Both the position numbers and the translations under genes were made by a program. Below are positions 21,890-34,727 of a stretch of DNA of 64,000 nucleotides, piece after piece (the first letter of the stretch is position 1; the number at the start of each line of letters is the position of its first letter). The stretch spans positions 10,044,735-10,108,734 of the forward strand of contig NC_057769.1 of NCBI RefSeq assembly GCF_010389155.1, written 5' to 3'. The notes beneath the pieces were generated by a model. That model was not told the origin of the DNA. It worked only from the letters and a program-made list of their open reading frames with translations, and did not search any database. Source of the DNA: Erigeron canadensis. Lineage: Eukaryota > Streptophyta > Magnoliopsida > Asterales > Asteraceae.

Positions 21890-24633
21890 TGGGAAAACAA
21901 AAATTTAGATAGCATTAAGTTAGAATATTTCATATTTAGTTGATGATTCACATGTATATTTATATATTTGATTTTTTTACATATATATAACGTAATCTAT
22001 AAGTTTAAACTAGCTAATAAAATTAGTAAAACTTTGTACTCGTAAAGTTTTTTTTTTGGAAAGGAGAGTTTGGGCGTAATTTGTTTGTAAAACTTTGTAA
22101 AGTTGACCATTGGCGAATGCAGAGAGGAGAGAGAGACAGAGAGAGATGTTGACTAAATAAAGTGAGAGAGGGTGTGAAGGTGGGTGGGTCTAATTAAAAC
22201 CAAATGAACTGCAACGTTACGACGCATTTAATTTGTTTGTATTTGTTGTATTCTGCGTGTCCCCGCCTTTTACGCCCAAACCCTCCCCCAATCTACACTT
22301 ATCGAGACCCCTACCCCGACTCCCACCAACATTTTTCCAATGTGGAGTATATATTAATCTATATAAACAGTTTACTCCTTTTACTAATCATATAAACCTC
22401 AATTTTAAAATGAGTATAAAAGCCTCCGGTGTCATTAAAGGCTTTTCATATTATCACATTTCTGTTATAAAAATTCTGATTAGTTTAGGTGTTATCAGAA
22501 TATCGTTCATACAAGTCAAATGGTTAAGTCATTCAATAATTTTACACAAAAAAGAAAAAGCACTTTATATGTTGTTTAAGGCTTTAAGCATATTTATTTG
22601 AAAATACCCAATTATACGTAAATCTTCTTTTATGAATATTAAAACAGAAACTTGAATAATTCAAGAATGAAGTAATCTTTATTTCATTACTTTATTTTCC
22701 CATTTTTATCTTTTTATTTCATTTATTATAGTTTCTGATTCTTTCTTTGCTCTGAAAATCCACTAGATATCCATATGTTACTATTTTCAACATATATATA
22801 TATAAGTTTTATGTTTAGATAAAAGTAATACAGTGATCGAATGGATGAAAAAGCCAAGGCCATTTGGAAAGATTAAAGAAGGTCAAAATAGTGTGTATAC
22901 GAGAACAAATAATGTGTCATTTGTTTATGGAAGGTAGATAGATAGATACAAGTACAACAACTACCAAAGAAAAAATGACAAATAAAAACAAAAGCAACAT
23001 TTATAAGTTTGTAATTTAGCAAAGAACCAAAGTGGTGCAGTGAGATTTTATTTGACTTTAGCTTTGGTAATTTCGTTCCTGTGCTTGTCATTTTACTGTC
23101 TTTTACCCCTTTGGAATCATGTTGAACAAAGTGATTTCTTGTTTGATTTTCATTTTCACACGCTAACCAACATTATTATTTATTAATCCCATTTATTACA
23201 CTACAAATTATTTTTTGTACTACCTGTTTTACTATTTTATAAAGTTTTTTTTATCTGGTAACAATAATTCTGGAAGCTTAAGGTACGATTAATAAATCAC
23301 CCACGTTACATTATGTAAAAAGCCATATGTAGGTACGTAGTACTCGACTCATCTCAAGTTTAATGCAAATTTTTAATAATTAAGTTGGTACAAATAATTC
23401 TGCTAAATGGGATTAATATATCTGAAGTGGCAAGCAGCCACCTAATTGAAAAAAGAGGTTCGGATGGTTAGAGAAATTGAGAAATAAGTTCCTCGTAAAC
23501 TTAATTAGGCTTCATTAATTATTTCCTCATGTAAGCTTACATGCTGTCATTGTAACTTTGTAAGCTTACATGTTTATATATTTTGGTTGAAAGTCTTTCT
23601 GAAAATTATTGTTTTATTCTCAATTCTCAAATAGGATAATCTCTTTATATCTTACCTCGAACATAAAAAATTGAATATTGTTGTTTTTAAATATCTATAA
23701 AGTATTTAAATCACGAAAGTACACAGATTTATTTGGGGAAAAAGTGTGAGACCTATTTCGAATTGAACTTGGGTTGACCACCACGTATGAGTATGACTCA
23801 TATATCTTGCCATTTAAACTTTATAAAATTAGATTACCACCTTGACTGTTTTGTAAATGGAAAATGAAAACAAAACACAACTTTTTGAATCATAGAATAC
23901 AATTATACAAGCCATGATATGTCTAATGTTTTGACAACATAATGAGGTAGGCAACTAGGCATGAGCATGAGGGTGTAAAGAACTAAAAATTCAATCATAT
24001 TGTATGTTTTTTGTTGAGTGCTTTTATTTTCACTTTTATTTTTTTTAATTGAGAAATTCAAATTCAAATAATTAAAAATAGAAAACAAGGTAGAGTAAAG
24101 TTTTAATCGGATGATGGAGTTAATGCAGCCCCACCAGACACGCCTCATTACTCATTACTCTTTATTTGCTTTCTCCAACCCCTTTACATGCATTCAAGAT
24201 TCACATAAACAATTCCTTTACCTATTTATTTTTTATTTTTATCATGAATATTTATTTACTGACACTCAAATTCTTACCCACCTTGTGCTATTTTTCTTGT
24301 GTTTTATTAAATACTGAGTAATAAATTTCAAGTTCAGATATCGATATTATCTATATAAAAAATAAAAGAACACGATGTCGACACTAAAATATTCATTACA
24401 TTACATTACATATAGATATATAGAATACCAACAAACCAATTTTTTCGATAATCTTAATTTTTAGTCTAAAACTCACTTATAAAGAGTAAGGGTAACAAAC
24501 TAAAAATCATAAAATTTAAATGTTATTTTATTTTTCTTTTGATATAGGTAATGTATTTTGTAAAATATCGATCAGTATATGGAGTGTATTTTATGTTTAT
24601 GTGTGAATATCGACAATCACTAATTTTTCTTCT
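21890..24633. other. AT-rich spacer; no gene
   Basis: Several short ORFs are present, none with family-like sequence. TATA and GAGA-rich patches occur (22118-22150). The repeated word GTAAGCTTACATG occurs near 23531 and 23560. Nothing else can be supported. Confidence 0.4.
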
Positions 24634-25790
24634 TGATTGTACACCAAACCGAGATTAGGTTTAGAAAGGGGGATAATGGGTGTTTTTGGTTGTTTATTGG
24701 CGATTTTCTGAAGGTAGAGTGAATCTCTTTACGTCAATCAATTATGATTTTAGTTGTTAGCTGATTGAGATCGTGCTATTATGTTTTAGATCTGATTGAT
24801 CGAATTGAGTATATTATGAATAATAATGCTTTCGTGAGGTCTTATGAATCTCCTTTTATAGGGAGAATTTATCTTGGAGAAAAAGTTAAGCCTTTTTATG
24901 GTTTTCCTAAGTCTTAGGCCAGGAATATTATTTTCTTAATTATTGGCTGCAAGTGATAAGATCAAATCTCGGTCTTATAGGGAAACGATTTTTATCCTTT
25001 TTACCTTACTGCGGAAGCCTTCGTTACGAACAACCTTCGTGTCGTAACGTGTTACTGTTCCTTCGTGTGGCAGGACCTGCGTACCGCTGAGAGGGTACAT
25101 CATCAAGCCCCCCAGTCCAAGGTGATAATTTTTACTGAATAAGCATTGCGTTGGACTATTCTTGATCACTTCGTCTTTTCCAGGGGTGTGTTTCCTTGAG
25201 GAAATCCATGCGCTACACCTCCAATCTTTCCTAAATCTGGTTCGACGCGTGTTATCATAATGATTTTGAGAAAGTGGATACGGGATTCGAGAGTTCGCAT
25301 CCCACGGATGGCGCCAAATGATTGTACACCAAACCAAAATTAGGTTTAGAAAGGGGGATGATGGGTGTTTTTGGTTGTTTGTTGGCGATTCCCCAAAGGT
25401 AGAGTGAATCTCTTTTCGCCAATCAATTATGATTTTGATTGTTAGTCAATTGAGATCGTGCTATTATGTTTTAGATCTGATTGATCGAATTGAGTATATT
25501 ATGAATAATAATGCCGTCGTGAGGTCTTATGAATCTCCTTTTATAGGGAGAATTTATCTTGGAGGAAAAGTTAAGCCTCTTTAGGGTTTCTCTAAGTCTT
25601 AGGCCATGAATATCATTTCCTTAATTATTGGCTGCAAGTGATAAGATCAAATCCCGGTCTTATAGGGAAACGATTCTTATCCTTTCTACCTTAGTGCTGA
25701 AGCCTTCATTACGGACAGCCTTCGTGTCATAACGTGTTACTGTTCTCTCGTGTGGCAGGACCTGCGTACCGCTGCGAGGGTACATCATCA
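24634..25790 (-). mobile_element. Complete TRIM (terminal-repeat retrotransposon in miniature), 1157 bp
   Basis: Two 472-bp direct repeats (24634-25105 and 25319-25790) flank only 213 bp. By hand alignment they differ at about 37 positions, mostly transitions. Each LTR is TG...CA bounded. Just inside the right LTR, read on the minus strand, is TTTGGCGCCATCCGTGGGAT, a tRNA primer-binding-site-like sequence. Just inside the left LTR is the polypurine tract ACTGGGGGGCT. This sets the orientation as minus. A perfect 5-bp target-site duplication CTTCT flanks the element (24629-24633 and 25791-25795). There is no gag or pol, so it depends on a partner element. Confidence 0.92.
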
Positions 25791-27296
25791 CTTCTAGATA
25801 AAGTTTTGCGTTATATGACACACATAATATTACCTAGTGAAACAAACTTGAATGTTTTCTTACTTATAACGACACAAGTTTTGAGAGTTTATAATAACTT
25901 TGATGGGCTACATATTTGAAATGCACCACCTATAACGATAATACAGATTTTTAAAGTTTAGTATCTTCGAAATCAAGTTATTGTTTGAATCAGCAATAGA
26001 TTACCATATTACGCATATGGGGACATATTTTGAGAGATTATCACCAATTGATATTTTGTAAAATACGTTACCTACCTTATAATAAAAATGAAAATTCTTT
26101 CATATTTTTGGCATTTACTCACAGAGTAACTCTGAATGAAATGTTATAGAAATTAAATAATTAGTAATTAGGATTATATATCAAAGTCATTAGGCTGGGC
26201 ATGAGAAATTGTCAGCGAGACTTTCTTTTTATACTTGTCGCATGTAACGATAGATTAAGTGATATTTTTAAATATATAAAATTTTGGACTTCAGTTATTT
26301 AAATATCTAAAAATGGTTAGATTCAAACACAAGAGTGCAGCTCTTTTGTTATTTTAAATATCAATTTGAGATTGCATTCTCAAATTGTTTAGTCTACTTT
26401 TTTTACTTTAGCTTCTTGCAAGAGATGATTAATACAGTAGTTGCTTGTACATTTGTTTAATATGAGTACATAGGGGTGTTTATGATTGAGTTTTGAGTTG
26501 ATTATCTGATTATTGTGTTTGTATAATGCAAATAATCAAAAAATGTGTTTGACAAAATAAATGATTATCTGCGTTTAATTAGAGAGAAAACGCAGTTTTG
26601 AAAAAGCATGTAGCTAGAGACATGCTTTTTCAAAATGCAGTTTTTAAACGAATAATCTATTTTGAAAACGCAAACACAAACATTCTAAACAAGTATACAA
26701 CTAAGGTTTTTCCCCACCCTTTTTATAAAAGAAAAGGAATCAAGTTATCAATCACATATAGCAATAGAAAATAGATGTAAAACATGTATAAAATGAGAAG
26801 GTTTTATATGTTTGAATTATCCAAAATTAGGAGTTTTATTCACACAAACGTACACAACCTAACCTTAAATTTATATATAGCTTTTCCTATCAAAGGGACC
26901 TAGAAATAGACTTTAACTATATTTTTGACCCTTATATAATACACAGGGCTTACAACGTTATTAATGTTGGATATTAATATATTATATTTTAAAATTTTAA
27001 TATACTATTTTGGGTAATTAAAACTTTATCTATATATCAAAACTTTGAGTTTTATCTTGAAATATTTTTTAATATGACATGCTTAACGATTTTTGAATAT
27101 TACAAAATATAATATATCCATCTAAGTGGTAAAATTTTATTTATTCTTAATTAATTAATATTATAATTATATAAAACATATTATTGGATATATATTAGTT
27201 AATTATTATTCTATTGGATAAACATTAGTTATTATTATATTGGATGTCTATTGGCTATTATTATTTATTTATTATATTAAAATTATTGGGTAAAAA
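25791..27296. other. AT-rich spacer with an inverted-repeat patch
   Basis: 26590-26680 contains an imperfect hairpin: AAAACGCAGTTTTGAAAAAGCATG is partly inverted as CATGCTTTTTCAAAATGCAG, with arms of about 20 bp around a short loop. No gene is seen. Confidence 0.45.
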
Positions 27297-27459
27297 CCCT
27301 AGTACCCAGGGGTGTTTCACTAAACCTGCTATGCGGGGCCCGGGGAGAGTTTACTCCAAGGTGTCAAGTTCGAGCCTTGGTAGGTTCTCCTCGACAGTAT
27401 TTTCGTTGTGCGATTAGCGTACATCATACGAGTCTGAGGCAAAATTTACTTATAAAAAA
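27297..27459 (+). mobile_element. tRNA-like SINE, second family
   Basis: A roughly 163-bp body is far more GC-rich than its surroundings (GCGGGGCCCGGGGAG). It has a B-box-like AAGTTCGAGCCTTGG and a 3' poly-A. It is flanked by direct repeats AAAATTATTGGGTAAAAA at 27279-27296 and 27460-27477. The first bases of the right copy merge with the A-tail, so the TSD may be a little shorter. Confidence 0.75.
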
Positions 27460-28199
27460 AAAATTATTGGGTAAAAAATGTAAATTTATGATGAAAAACA
27501 AAAAAGTGTAAATTAAAGTCAAAATTCAAAACCAAAGTTAACATTAAAAAAATCAAGAATTATGATTGATCGGTAAGTTATTATAACGCCGTTTGTCATA
27601 TAATATAGGTGCTAATCATAAAATATATTTGTTAGAAAATTTATTATCGACCAATAGTAAACTATTATTAAAATAGTGAAACTTAAAAAAATATAAATTT
27701 AGGATAAAATCAATAATATTGATGTTTATTACCAAAGACTAAATAAAGTTTTCGATAACTACAATTGTAAAAACAAATGGATAGAAATAGAAAAATAAAA
27801 GTGTTGGTGAATGGTGACTGGTTATGTATAAAAAGAAAAGAAATACTCGTAAAAATATAAAGAAAAAGAAAAGAAAAGAAAAAGCAGTTTCTGTCTCCTC
27901 AGTCTCTCCGGCATTCATCATCACCAATAATCTCCACCACCACCACCACTCCATTATAACACACACAAAAATACTCTGTCTTTTCCCTCTCTCACTAAAT
28001 ATACCAACTGAACTTTAAAAACCTCATTTCAAATTCTAACACAAACCCATTTTCTATCTCCAAAAACCCACCAAAACCCAGTTTTCCATTTTTCCAAATT
28101 CATCTTCAAAATGTTTCCAATCTTCGTTGAGGAATTTCATCAAACACCTTACTTACATATCTAAATCTCACCATTAAAACGTTCACAAAACATACAAAA
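27460..28199 (+). promoter_or_regulatory. Upstream region of the LRR receptor kinase gene
   Basis: A TATA-like TATAAAAA is at 27827-27834, followed by a CT-rich leader (TTTCTGTCTCCTCAGTCTCTCC, about 27888-27909) and CCACCACCACC. This is a plausible core promoter and 5' UTR ending at the ATG at 28200. The TSS is inferred, not seen. Confidence 0.4.
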
Positions 28200-31100
28200 A
28201 TGTGGACTAACACGACGTCGTTTCACGTGTTCGTCGTCCTACTTTCACTTTTACTAAAAACATCTTTCTTTACAGTAAATTCAGCAAACATAGCCTTAAA
28301 CGACGACGTTTTAGGCTTAATGGTATTTAAAGCAGATATACAAGACCCATTTTCCAAACTTTCATCATGGAAAGAAGAAGATGACAGTCCTTGCAAATGG
28401 GTCGGAGTTACTTGTGATAAGTACTCGGGTCGGGTCACGGAGCTCCGTTTACCCGGTTTATCACTTTCGGGTCATATAAGCAAAGGCTTATTAAGGTTGC
28501 AATATTTGACAACACTTTCTCTTTCTAAAAACAATTTTACTGGATTTATTGATAATCCAATAATAATTCAATTATTTAAAAATAATTTACAAATAATTGA
28601 TTTAAGTGAAAACGGGTTTACCGGATCCATACCCGAAGACTTGTTTACACAATGTGGGTCAATTAGATCCATTTCATTAAGTCACAATAAGTTAACTGGT
28701 CATGTCCCTGATTCAATTTCATCATGTTTGACTTTGACTAATGTTGACTTTAAGTCAAACCAGTTATCAGGTGAGTTGCCTAAAAGTATTTGGTCTTTGA
28801 CTTGTTTAAGGTCAATTGATTTATCTGATAATTTCTTTGTTGGTGAAATCCCTAGTGAAAAAATAGAAACTTTATTTGATTTAAGAGTTTTTAATTTAAG
28901 TTTAAATAATTTTAGTGGTGAATTGCCTTATAAGATTGGTGAGTGTTTGTTGTTGAAAGTTGTTGATGTTAGGGACAATTATTTAGTTGGAAAGATACCT
29001 TTAAGTTTACAAAAACTTAGTTTATGTAATGTAGTTAGTTTAAGAGGTAATTATTTTGATGGAGAGATACCCGAATGGATCGGGAATATGAAGAGTTTGG
29101 AAACGTTGGATGTGTCCGTAAATAATTTTACGGGGTTGGTTCCTAGCTCGTTGGGTGAGATTGGGTCGTTGCAAAGTTTGAACCTTTCGTTGAATCGGTT
29201 TAGTGGGAATTTGCCTGCAACTTTAGGGAGTTGTGGTAATCTTTCGGTTTTAGATGTTAGTAGGAATTTGTTTAGTGGGAGGTTACCTGTGTGGTTGTTT
29301 GGGTTGAGGTTGAAACATGTTTTGCTTTCGGGCAATCAGTTCAATGGGGATGTTGAGTTTGGTGGGAATGATGTTGTGGCGTTTGAGAGTCTTGAAACGT
29401 TGGATTTGTCGTTGAATTCGTTTTCTGGGAGCATACCTTTGTCTATAGGAAATTTTAGTAGGTTGGTGGTCTTGAATATGTCTCGGAATAGCTTGGTTGG
29501 TTCTGTTCCTGCCAGTCTGGGTGCTTTAAAAGGTGTAAATGTTGTTGATTTAAGCCATAATTGGCTTAATGGAAGTATTCCAAATGAGATTGGTGGAGCG
29601 GGTTTGTTGGAAGAATTAAGGCTTGAAAGTAATTTCTTTACTGGCTCGATTCCAGACCAGATCCAAAGCTGCTTGATTCTAAACACTTTGTAAGTCTTGA
29701 AAATTGCTTCGTATAATTTTCTTTGGTCTGAGTTGTGTCTATGATGTTTGGATGCATTTTGGTCGTATGGAACTAATTACCTGCTTATTTGTTTTCCATC
29801 CGCAGGAGCTTATCTCAGAACAACATTACTGGTATGATTCCAGCAGGTATCGCGAACTTAACCGATCTTGAATATGTTGATTTATCATTCAATCACCTCT
29901 CTGGGAGCCTACCGAAAGAACTAACAAACCTATCGAATCTCGTTACATTTAATGTCTCCCATAACGACCTTGAAGGCGAACTTCCTCTTGGAGGTTTCTT
30001 CAACACCATACCACTTTCATCAGTATATGCTAACCCATCTTTATGCGGGTCAATAGTAAACCAATCATGTCCTGGAGCACACCCGAAGCCAATAGTCTTG
30101 AACCCAAACCCATCTCATTCAGACCATGGGGCGTCATCTTTGAACATGAGTCACAAAAGAATCATACTTAGCATCTCAGCTATCATAGCCATCGGTGCAG
30201 CTGTGTTCATAGCTTTGGGGGTGATTGTCGTCACAATTCTTAACCTCCATGTTAGGAACTCGATGTCCCGGTCTGCTGCAGTAGCCCTCACGTTTTCTGG
30301 TGGAGATGATTTTAGTCATACCCGCTCACCAAGCTCCGACTATGGAAAACTAGTGATGTTTACGGGTGATGCAGAGTTTGCTTCTGGGACCCATGCTTTA
30401 CTTAACAAAGAGTGTGAGCTTGGGCGTGGCGGGTTTGGAGTCGTTTACTGGACTGCACTCAGAAATGGGCGGTCTGTTGCCATCAAGAAGCTACACGTAC
30501 CGAGTTTGATCAAATCTCAAGAAGATTTCGACCGTGAGGTGAAGAAACTTGGGATGATCAGACATTCAAATCTTGTGCTACTTGAAGGGTATTACTGGAC
30601 CCCCTCATTGCAATTATTGATCAATGAATATGTTTCAAGTGGAAGCTTGTATAAGCATCTTCACGAGGGAACATCCGAAAGTACTCTTTCATGGAGAGAA
30701 AGGTTTGAGATCATACTCGGTACAGCAAGGGGGTTGTCTCATTTGCACCAGATGAAAGTGATTCACTACAACATAAAGTCGACAAATGTTTTGATTGATT
30801 GTTCGGGTGAAGCTAAAGTTGGAGACTTTGGTTTAGCTGCCCTATTGCCTTCCTTAGACCGCCATGTATTAAGCAGCAAGATTCAGAGTGCTCTCGGGTA
30901 CATGGCTCCTGAGTTCGCGTGTCAAACTGTCAAAATAACTGAAAAATGTGACATTTATGGATTTGGGATCTTGGTACTCGAGATCATTACGGGGAAGAAA
31001 CCTGTAGAGTATATGGAGGATGATGTGGTCATATTGTGTGATATGGTTAGAGGAGCATTGGACAACGCTCGTGCAGACGAATGCATTGATAGAAAGTTGA

Positions 31101-31255
31101 ATGGTGATTTTCCAGTCGAGGAAGCTATTTCACTTATCAAACTTGGTTTGGTGTGTGCATCTCAAGTGCCATCAAATCGGCCCGACATGGAAGAAGTGAT
31201 CAAGATTCTTGAGTTGATTCAATGCCCTTCTGAAGGCCAAGAAGAGATAGAATGA
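28200..31255 (+). CDS. LRR receptor-like (pseudo)kinase, IRK/PXC2 type, 979 aa
   Basis: A plasma-membrane receptor-like kinase of LRR subfamily VII; Arabidopsis relatives (IRK, PXC2) act in cell division or vascular patterning. Exon 1 is 28200-29689 and exon 2 is 29806-31255, joined at ...LNT|L SLSQN with GT..AG; total 2940 nt. Parts: signal peptide (about 1-29), LRRNT (NDDVLGLMVFKADIQDP...CKWVGVTCD), about 20 LRRs, transmembrane segment near 617-645 (ISAIIAIGAAVFIALGVIVV), and a kinase domain from about 690. The Gly loop LGRGGFGVVY, Lys724 (VAIKK) and DFG (Asp837) are present, but the catalytic HRD is HYN (His817-Tyr-Asn819). From memory this HYN occurs throughout the IRK/PXC2 group, so the receptor probably signals with little or no phosphotransfer. 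The tail QSALGYMAPEFACQTVKITE and PVEYMEDDVV is typical of the group. Confidence 0.94.
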
Positions 31256-32150
31256 AAAAAAAAAAATCGTAAAATGCTGTTGGCAAAGATGACCGGGGCT
31301 TGTGTTTGACAATATGCACAACGAGCACAATTACTCGAGGCACCGTCGGATCGAGAATGCAAAAAATGGGATCTTTGGTGGGAGCATTTTGCTGTTAGAT
31401 TTTGTTTGATATAGCGTTAGGATCTATACATGTGTTTGTTTAAATTGTCTTTGGTTCTTTGATTTTTTATGAAAATTATGTTACTGATGATCTTTGTTGA
31501 GCAGAGTTTTTACCCTTTTGTGGATATTTGTTTTAGTTTACAAGAAATTACAAATTTACAGAGCAAATTCGTGTTTGTTATACCGTGTTTGTTTGTTGAT
31601 TGCATCTTATCGGCTTTTTATCTGACCCAAAAGGTTGCAAAATGCAAAAAGCATCTGTAGACTGTAATCTGTCTAGCAATTTTTACACAATATTTACTAT
31701 TTGATGAATAAGTTGATTTGTGTTATAACATATAATCCACTATACTTAGATGCATTTACAAGGACTTCAAAATTATGAGGCCGGATTGCAGGTTCAACTT
31801 CGAATTAGAAAAAAATAGCTACTGGAATTCACATGTAATATTAGAAAAGTAGAATCCACATGTAATATTCATGTGATATTTAGAGGATTTTTAGTCGTTC
31901 CATAAATTTAACATTTTCCGATGTAAATTTTTGTTAAGTATACAATGTTTGATAATAATATTGTTGGGGTTAAATTGATATGTTGATGCATTACTTATTG
32001 CATACAAAGATTGTACCTCATGATATCTACCTTATTTGAATTGGTCTACAACCAAATCACACTCATTATTTGATTCTTTAGTATAACATGTTCAAATATT
32101 CTCTTGAAGATGAAATTTTTAAGTTTTTGAATCCAATATATTTAATAGAT
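31256..32150. other. 3' flank of the receptor kinase; no gene
   Basis: The 3' UTR and terminator of the kinase gene should lie at the start. A direct duplication AGAATCCACATGTAATATT / GAATTCACATGTAATATTAG occurs near 31820-31870. The rest is AT-rich and featureless. Confidence 0.4.
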
Positions 32151-32321
32151 GGAGAAAGGTTAGGTAAGACATGCAGTACCTATCTTAGGTAAAACAGAGG
32201 GTGATTATGTAAAATTCAGGGGGTTATGTATGTTTATTAAATTCAAAGGTTTAATATGTAACTTTTTTTAATATGGCAGTACCTAAGCTTAGGTAAAGTC
32301 TGCAGTACGGATCATTTTCCC
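32151..32321. mobile_element. MITE copy 1 (paired with 56063-56252)
   Basis: Begins GGAGAAAGGTTAGGTAAGAC and ends ACGGATCATTTTCCC. It contains the perfect 16-bp palindrome TACCTAAGCTTAGGTA (near 32280-32295) and a related TACCTATCTTAGGTA at its other end. A second copy in reverse orientation lies nearly 24 kb away, which shows it is a mobile or dispersed unit rather than unique sequence. Confidence 0.7.
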
Positions 32322-33585
32322 TTAATGGATATCTACATCTATATTTGTTTTCAAGTATTTATTATCATTATTATGATAACTTATCAATATGTAATTTATA
32401 TATATGAAAACAAGATAATGTAGAAACGACTAAGAGTTGATATATATTTACCAAAACTTTTGTGTTGATCACGACCTGGAGTCCGTGGAAGACAAGAACA
32501 ACCGAAGGTTTTAAACAAGCTCACTTGAGACCAGAACACACAGTCTAAAAGGTGAAAACAATGCCTTTTATGTGGATCTAGTAGGAAAAATTACTACTAC
32601 TGTATGATGTATGTAGTCTTTATCTTGCAATATTTATGATTTGTTGAATAAAGTATCACAAATTTAAAGTTCAAAATAAAGAAGATTTATTTATAACAAA
32701 ACTTCTTATTCTTATTTTTACGAAAAACGCATGTTAGTTGTTTGTAGTTGGCTTTTTTCAAGGTAATAATAAAATGTTAACGCTCAAATCTGAATCAAAG
32801 ATTTTCAGAGAGACGAAACTTTTTACTTTTTTCTTACATCCGTATGCCAAGAGTTTATTGACATTTGATAATGAAAGTGATTCTGTTGGCCTAATTAAAC
32901 AAACGTAACTAAAATAATTCTGTTTGGGTTGATAAAATTTCAACCAAGTTATAAACTTTTACTTGATCATTAAAACTCTTATTTCTTGTGCCAAGAAAAT
33001 TAAAAGTTCGACCATGTTGCATTCATAAATTGTACTATGTTTTTAACACCCAAAATATATAACGTGTAATGACTTTAATCAACTTTAGTTAGTACTTTAC
33101 CTTATTAATTACTAGTACTGGTGTAATAAGTGATGCTTGAAATTGAAGTCATTGATAAAATCGAATGACAAAAATGGTATTGGAAGCTTAAAAGGAGTGG
33201 GGGGCCAAATGAATCAATGAGCACAAGACCACTTCACATGGTGTAGCCTTTATGTTTATATATTTTTAAATAGAAGAAGGTAGGTGTCTTCCCCTATTCA
33301 AATTCTTTATGTAGTTCTCGATCTATACAATAATTTTGTTGTTCTAAACTTTTAATTGTCACAATTACTATTTTACTTAGTTTACTAGTGCTTGCAAATT
33401 ACAATCATATAAAAATGTCTAGTGTAAGGTGTCGGAAAGCCTTGGAAGAAACATGATTCCAACTCTACTCGAAATATTTTGAGATTTACTAGAGAAAATG
33501 TTTAACACCCACATAAATATCGATTAGACCATAAAAATCAGATCAAAATACTTAACTTTATATGACCTTTCACCATTTTTTTTAG
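32322..33585. other. AT-rich spacer; no gene
   Basis: Nothing beyond short AT-rich ORFs is visible on either strand. Confidence 0.4.
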
Positions 33586-34727
33586 AGTAAATTACACTTT
33601 TCGTCCTTGAAGTTGGCACGTTTTTCACTTTTCATCCCTAAAGTTTAAAAATTACAATTTTGACCCTAAAGTTGGCCAATTTTTTCAATAACCGTCCCTC
33701 ACCAAACGTCGTTAAGTTTCAGCCGTTAAGTAGGTCACGTGCAAAACACGTGAGGGACTGAAAGTGCAAAAAATTACAAGTTCAGGGACGAAAAATGAAA
33801 ATTACTTTTCTGTTGTCGGAAAACTTCATCTTCTCCGGCTGAGTGGCCGGAAAATTCGCCGGAAAACTTGGAATGTCGATATCTCACTCGTTTCTTCGAA
33901 TTAGACCACGAAACCACCACCAAACTTCTCAAAATTCATTTCCGCACGAATCCTAACAATTAAAAAGATAAATGACCACCTTTAACTCACCGTCGGGTCA
34001 TCACCACCTTCAACTCACCACCTCACGCCACCCCTTTGTAACCATCAAACATCGCGACCACCATATACAAGTAACAGCAGCCGGCCACCACCCCTCAACA
34101 TCCCTCACGTCTCTCCCTTTCTCTCTCGTTGTTGTTACAACTCACCACCACCTTTATATATAACCAACACAGCTGACCAGTTATAACACGAACAGGTGGT
34201 GTCATGGATGTTGTATGAAGGGGGTAGCCGTGGAGTGGTGGTGAACAGTTTGTGGGGTGGTGGTGAACCGTGGGGTGTTGGAAGCTAGGTGGTGGTCGTA
34301 TGATGAAAATCAAAGGTGGGGATGGTTTGTATGGTGTTTGAAGGTGATCAACTTTTGTTAGGATTCGTGTGGAAATGAATTTTGAGAAGTTTGGTGGTGG
34401 TTTCATGGTCTAATTCGAAGAAACGAGTGAGATATCGACATTCCAAGTTTTCTGGCGAATTTTCCGGCCACTCAGCCGGAGAAGATGAAGTTTTCCGACA
34501 ACAAAAAAGTAATTTTCATTTTTCGTCCCTGAACTTGTAATTTTTTGCACTTTCAGTCCCTCACGTGTCTTGCACGTGACCTACTTAACGGTTGAAACTT
34601 AACGACGTTTGGTGAGGGACGGTTATTGAAAAAATTGGCCTACTTTAAGGTCAAAATTGTAATTTTTAAACTTTAGGGATGAAAAGTGAAAAACGTGCCA
34701 ACTTTAAGGACGAAAAGTGTAATTTAT
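33586..34727. mobile_element. Foldback / MULE-like element with about 370-bp inverted arms
   Basis: The left arm (about 33586-33958) begins AGTAAATTACACTTTTCGTCC. The right arm (about 34353-34727) is its inverted copy and ends GGACGAAAAGTGTAATTTA. Long stretches match closely, including the region around CATCTTCTCCGGCTGAGTGG. The roughly 390-bp centre is CCACC-rich on its left and GGTGG-rich on its right, so it too can partly fold. There is no transposase. Long TIRs point to a non-autonomous Mutator-like or foldback element. The exact last bases and TSD are uncertain. Confidence 0.75.

Noticed and set aside
22233..22601. 122-codon plus-strand ORF
   Set aside because: Low-complexity AT-rich translation without motif, splice support or a plausible start context.
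24975..25337. 120-codon minus-strand ORF inside the TRIM
   Set aside because: It spans LTR, internal region and LTR boundaries; the element is non-coding.
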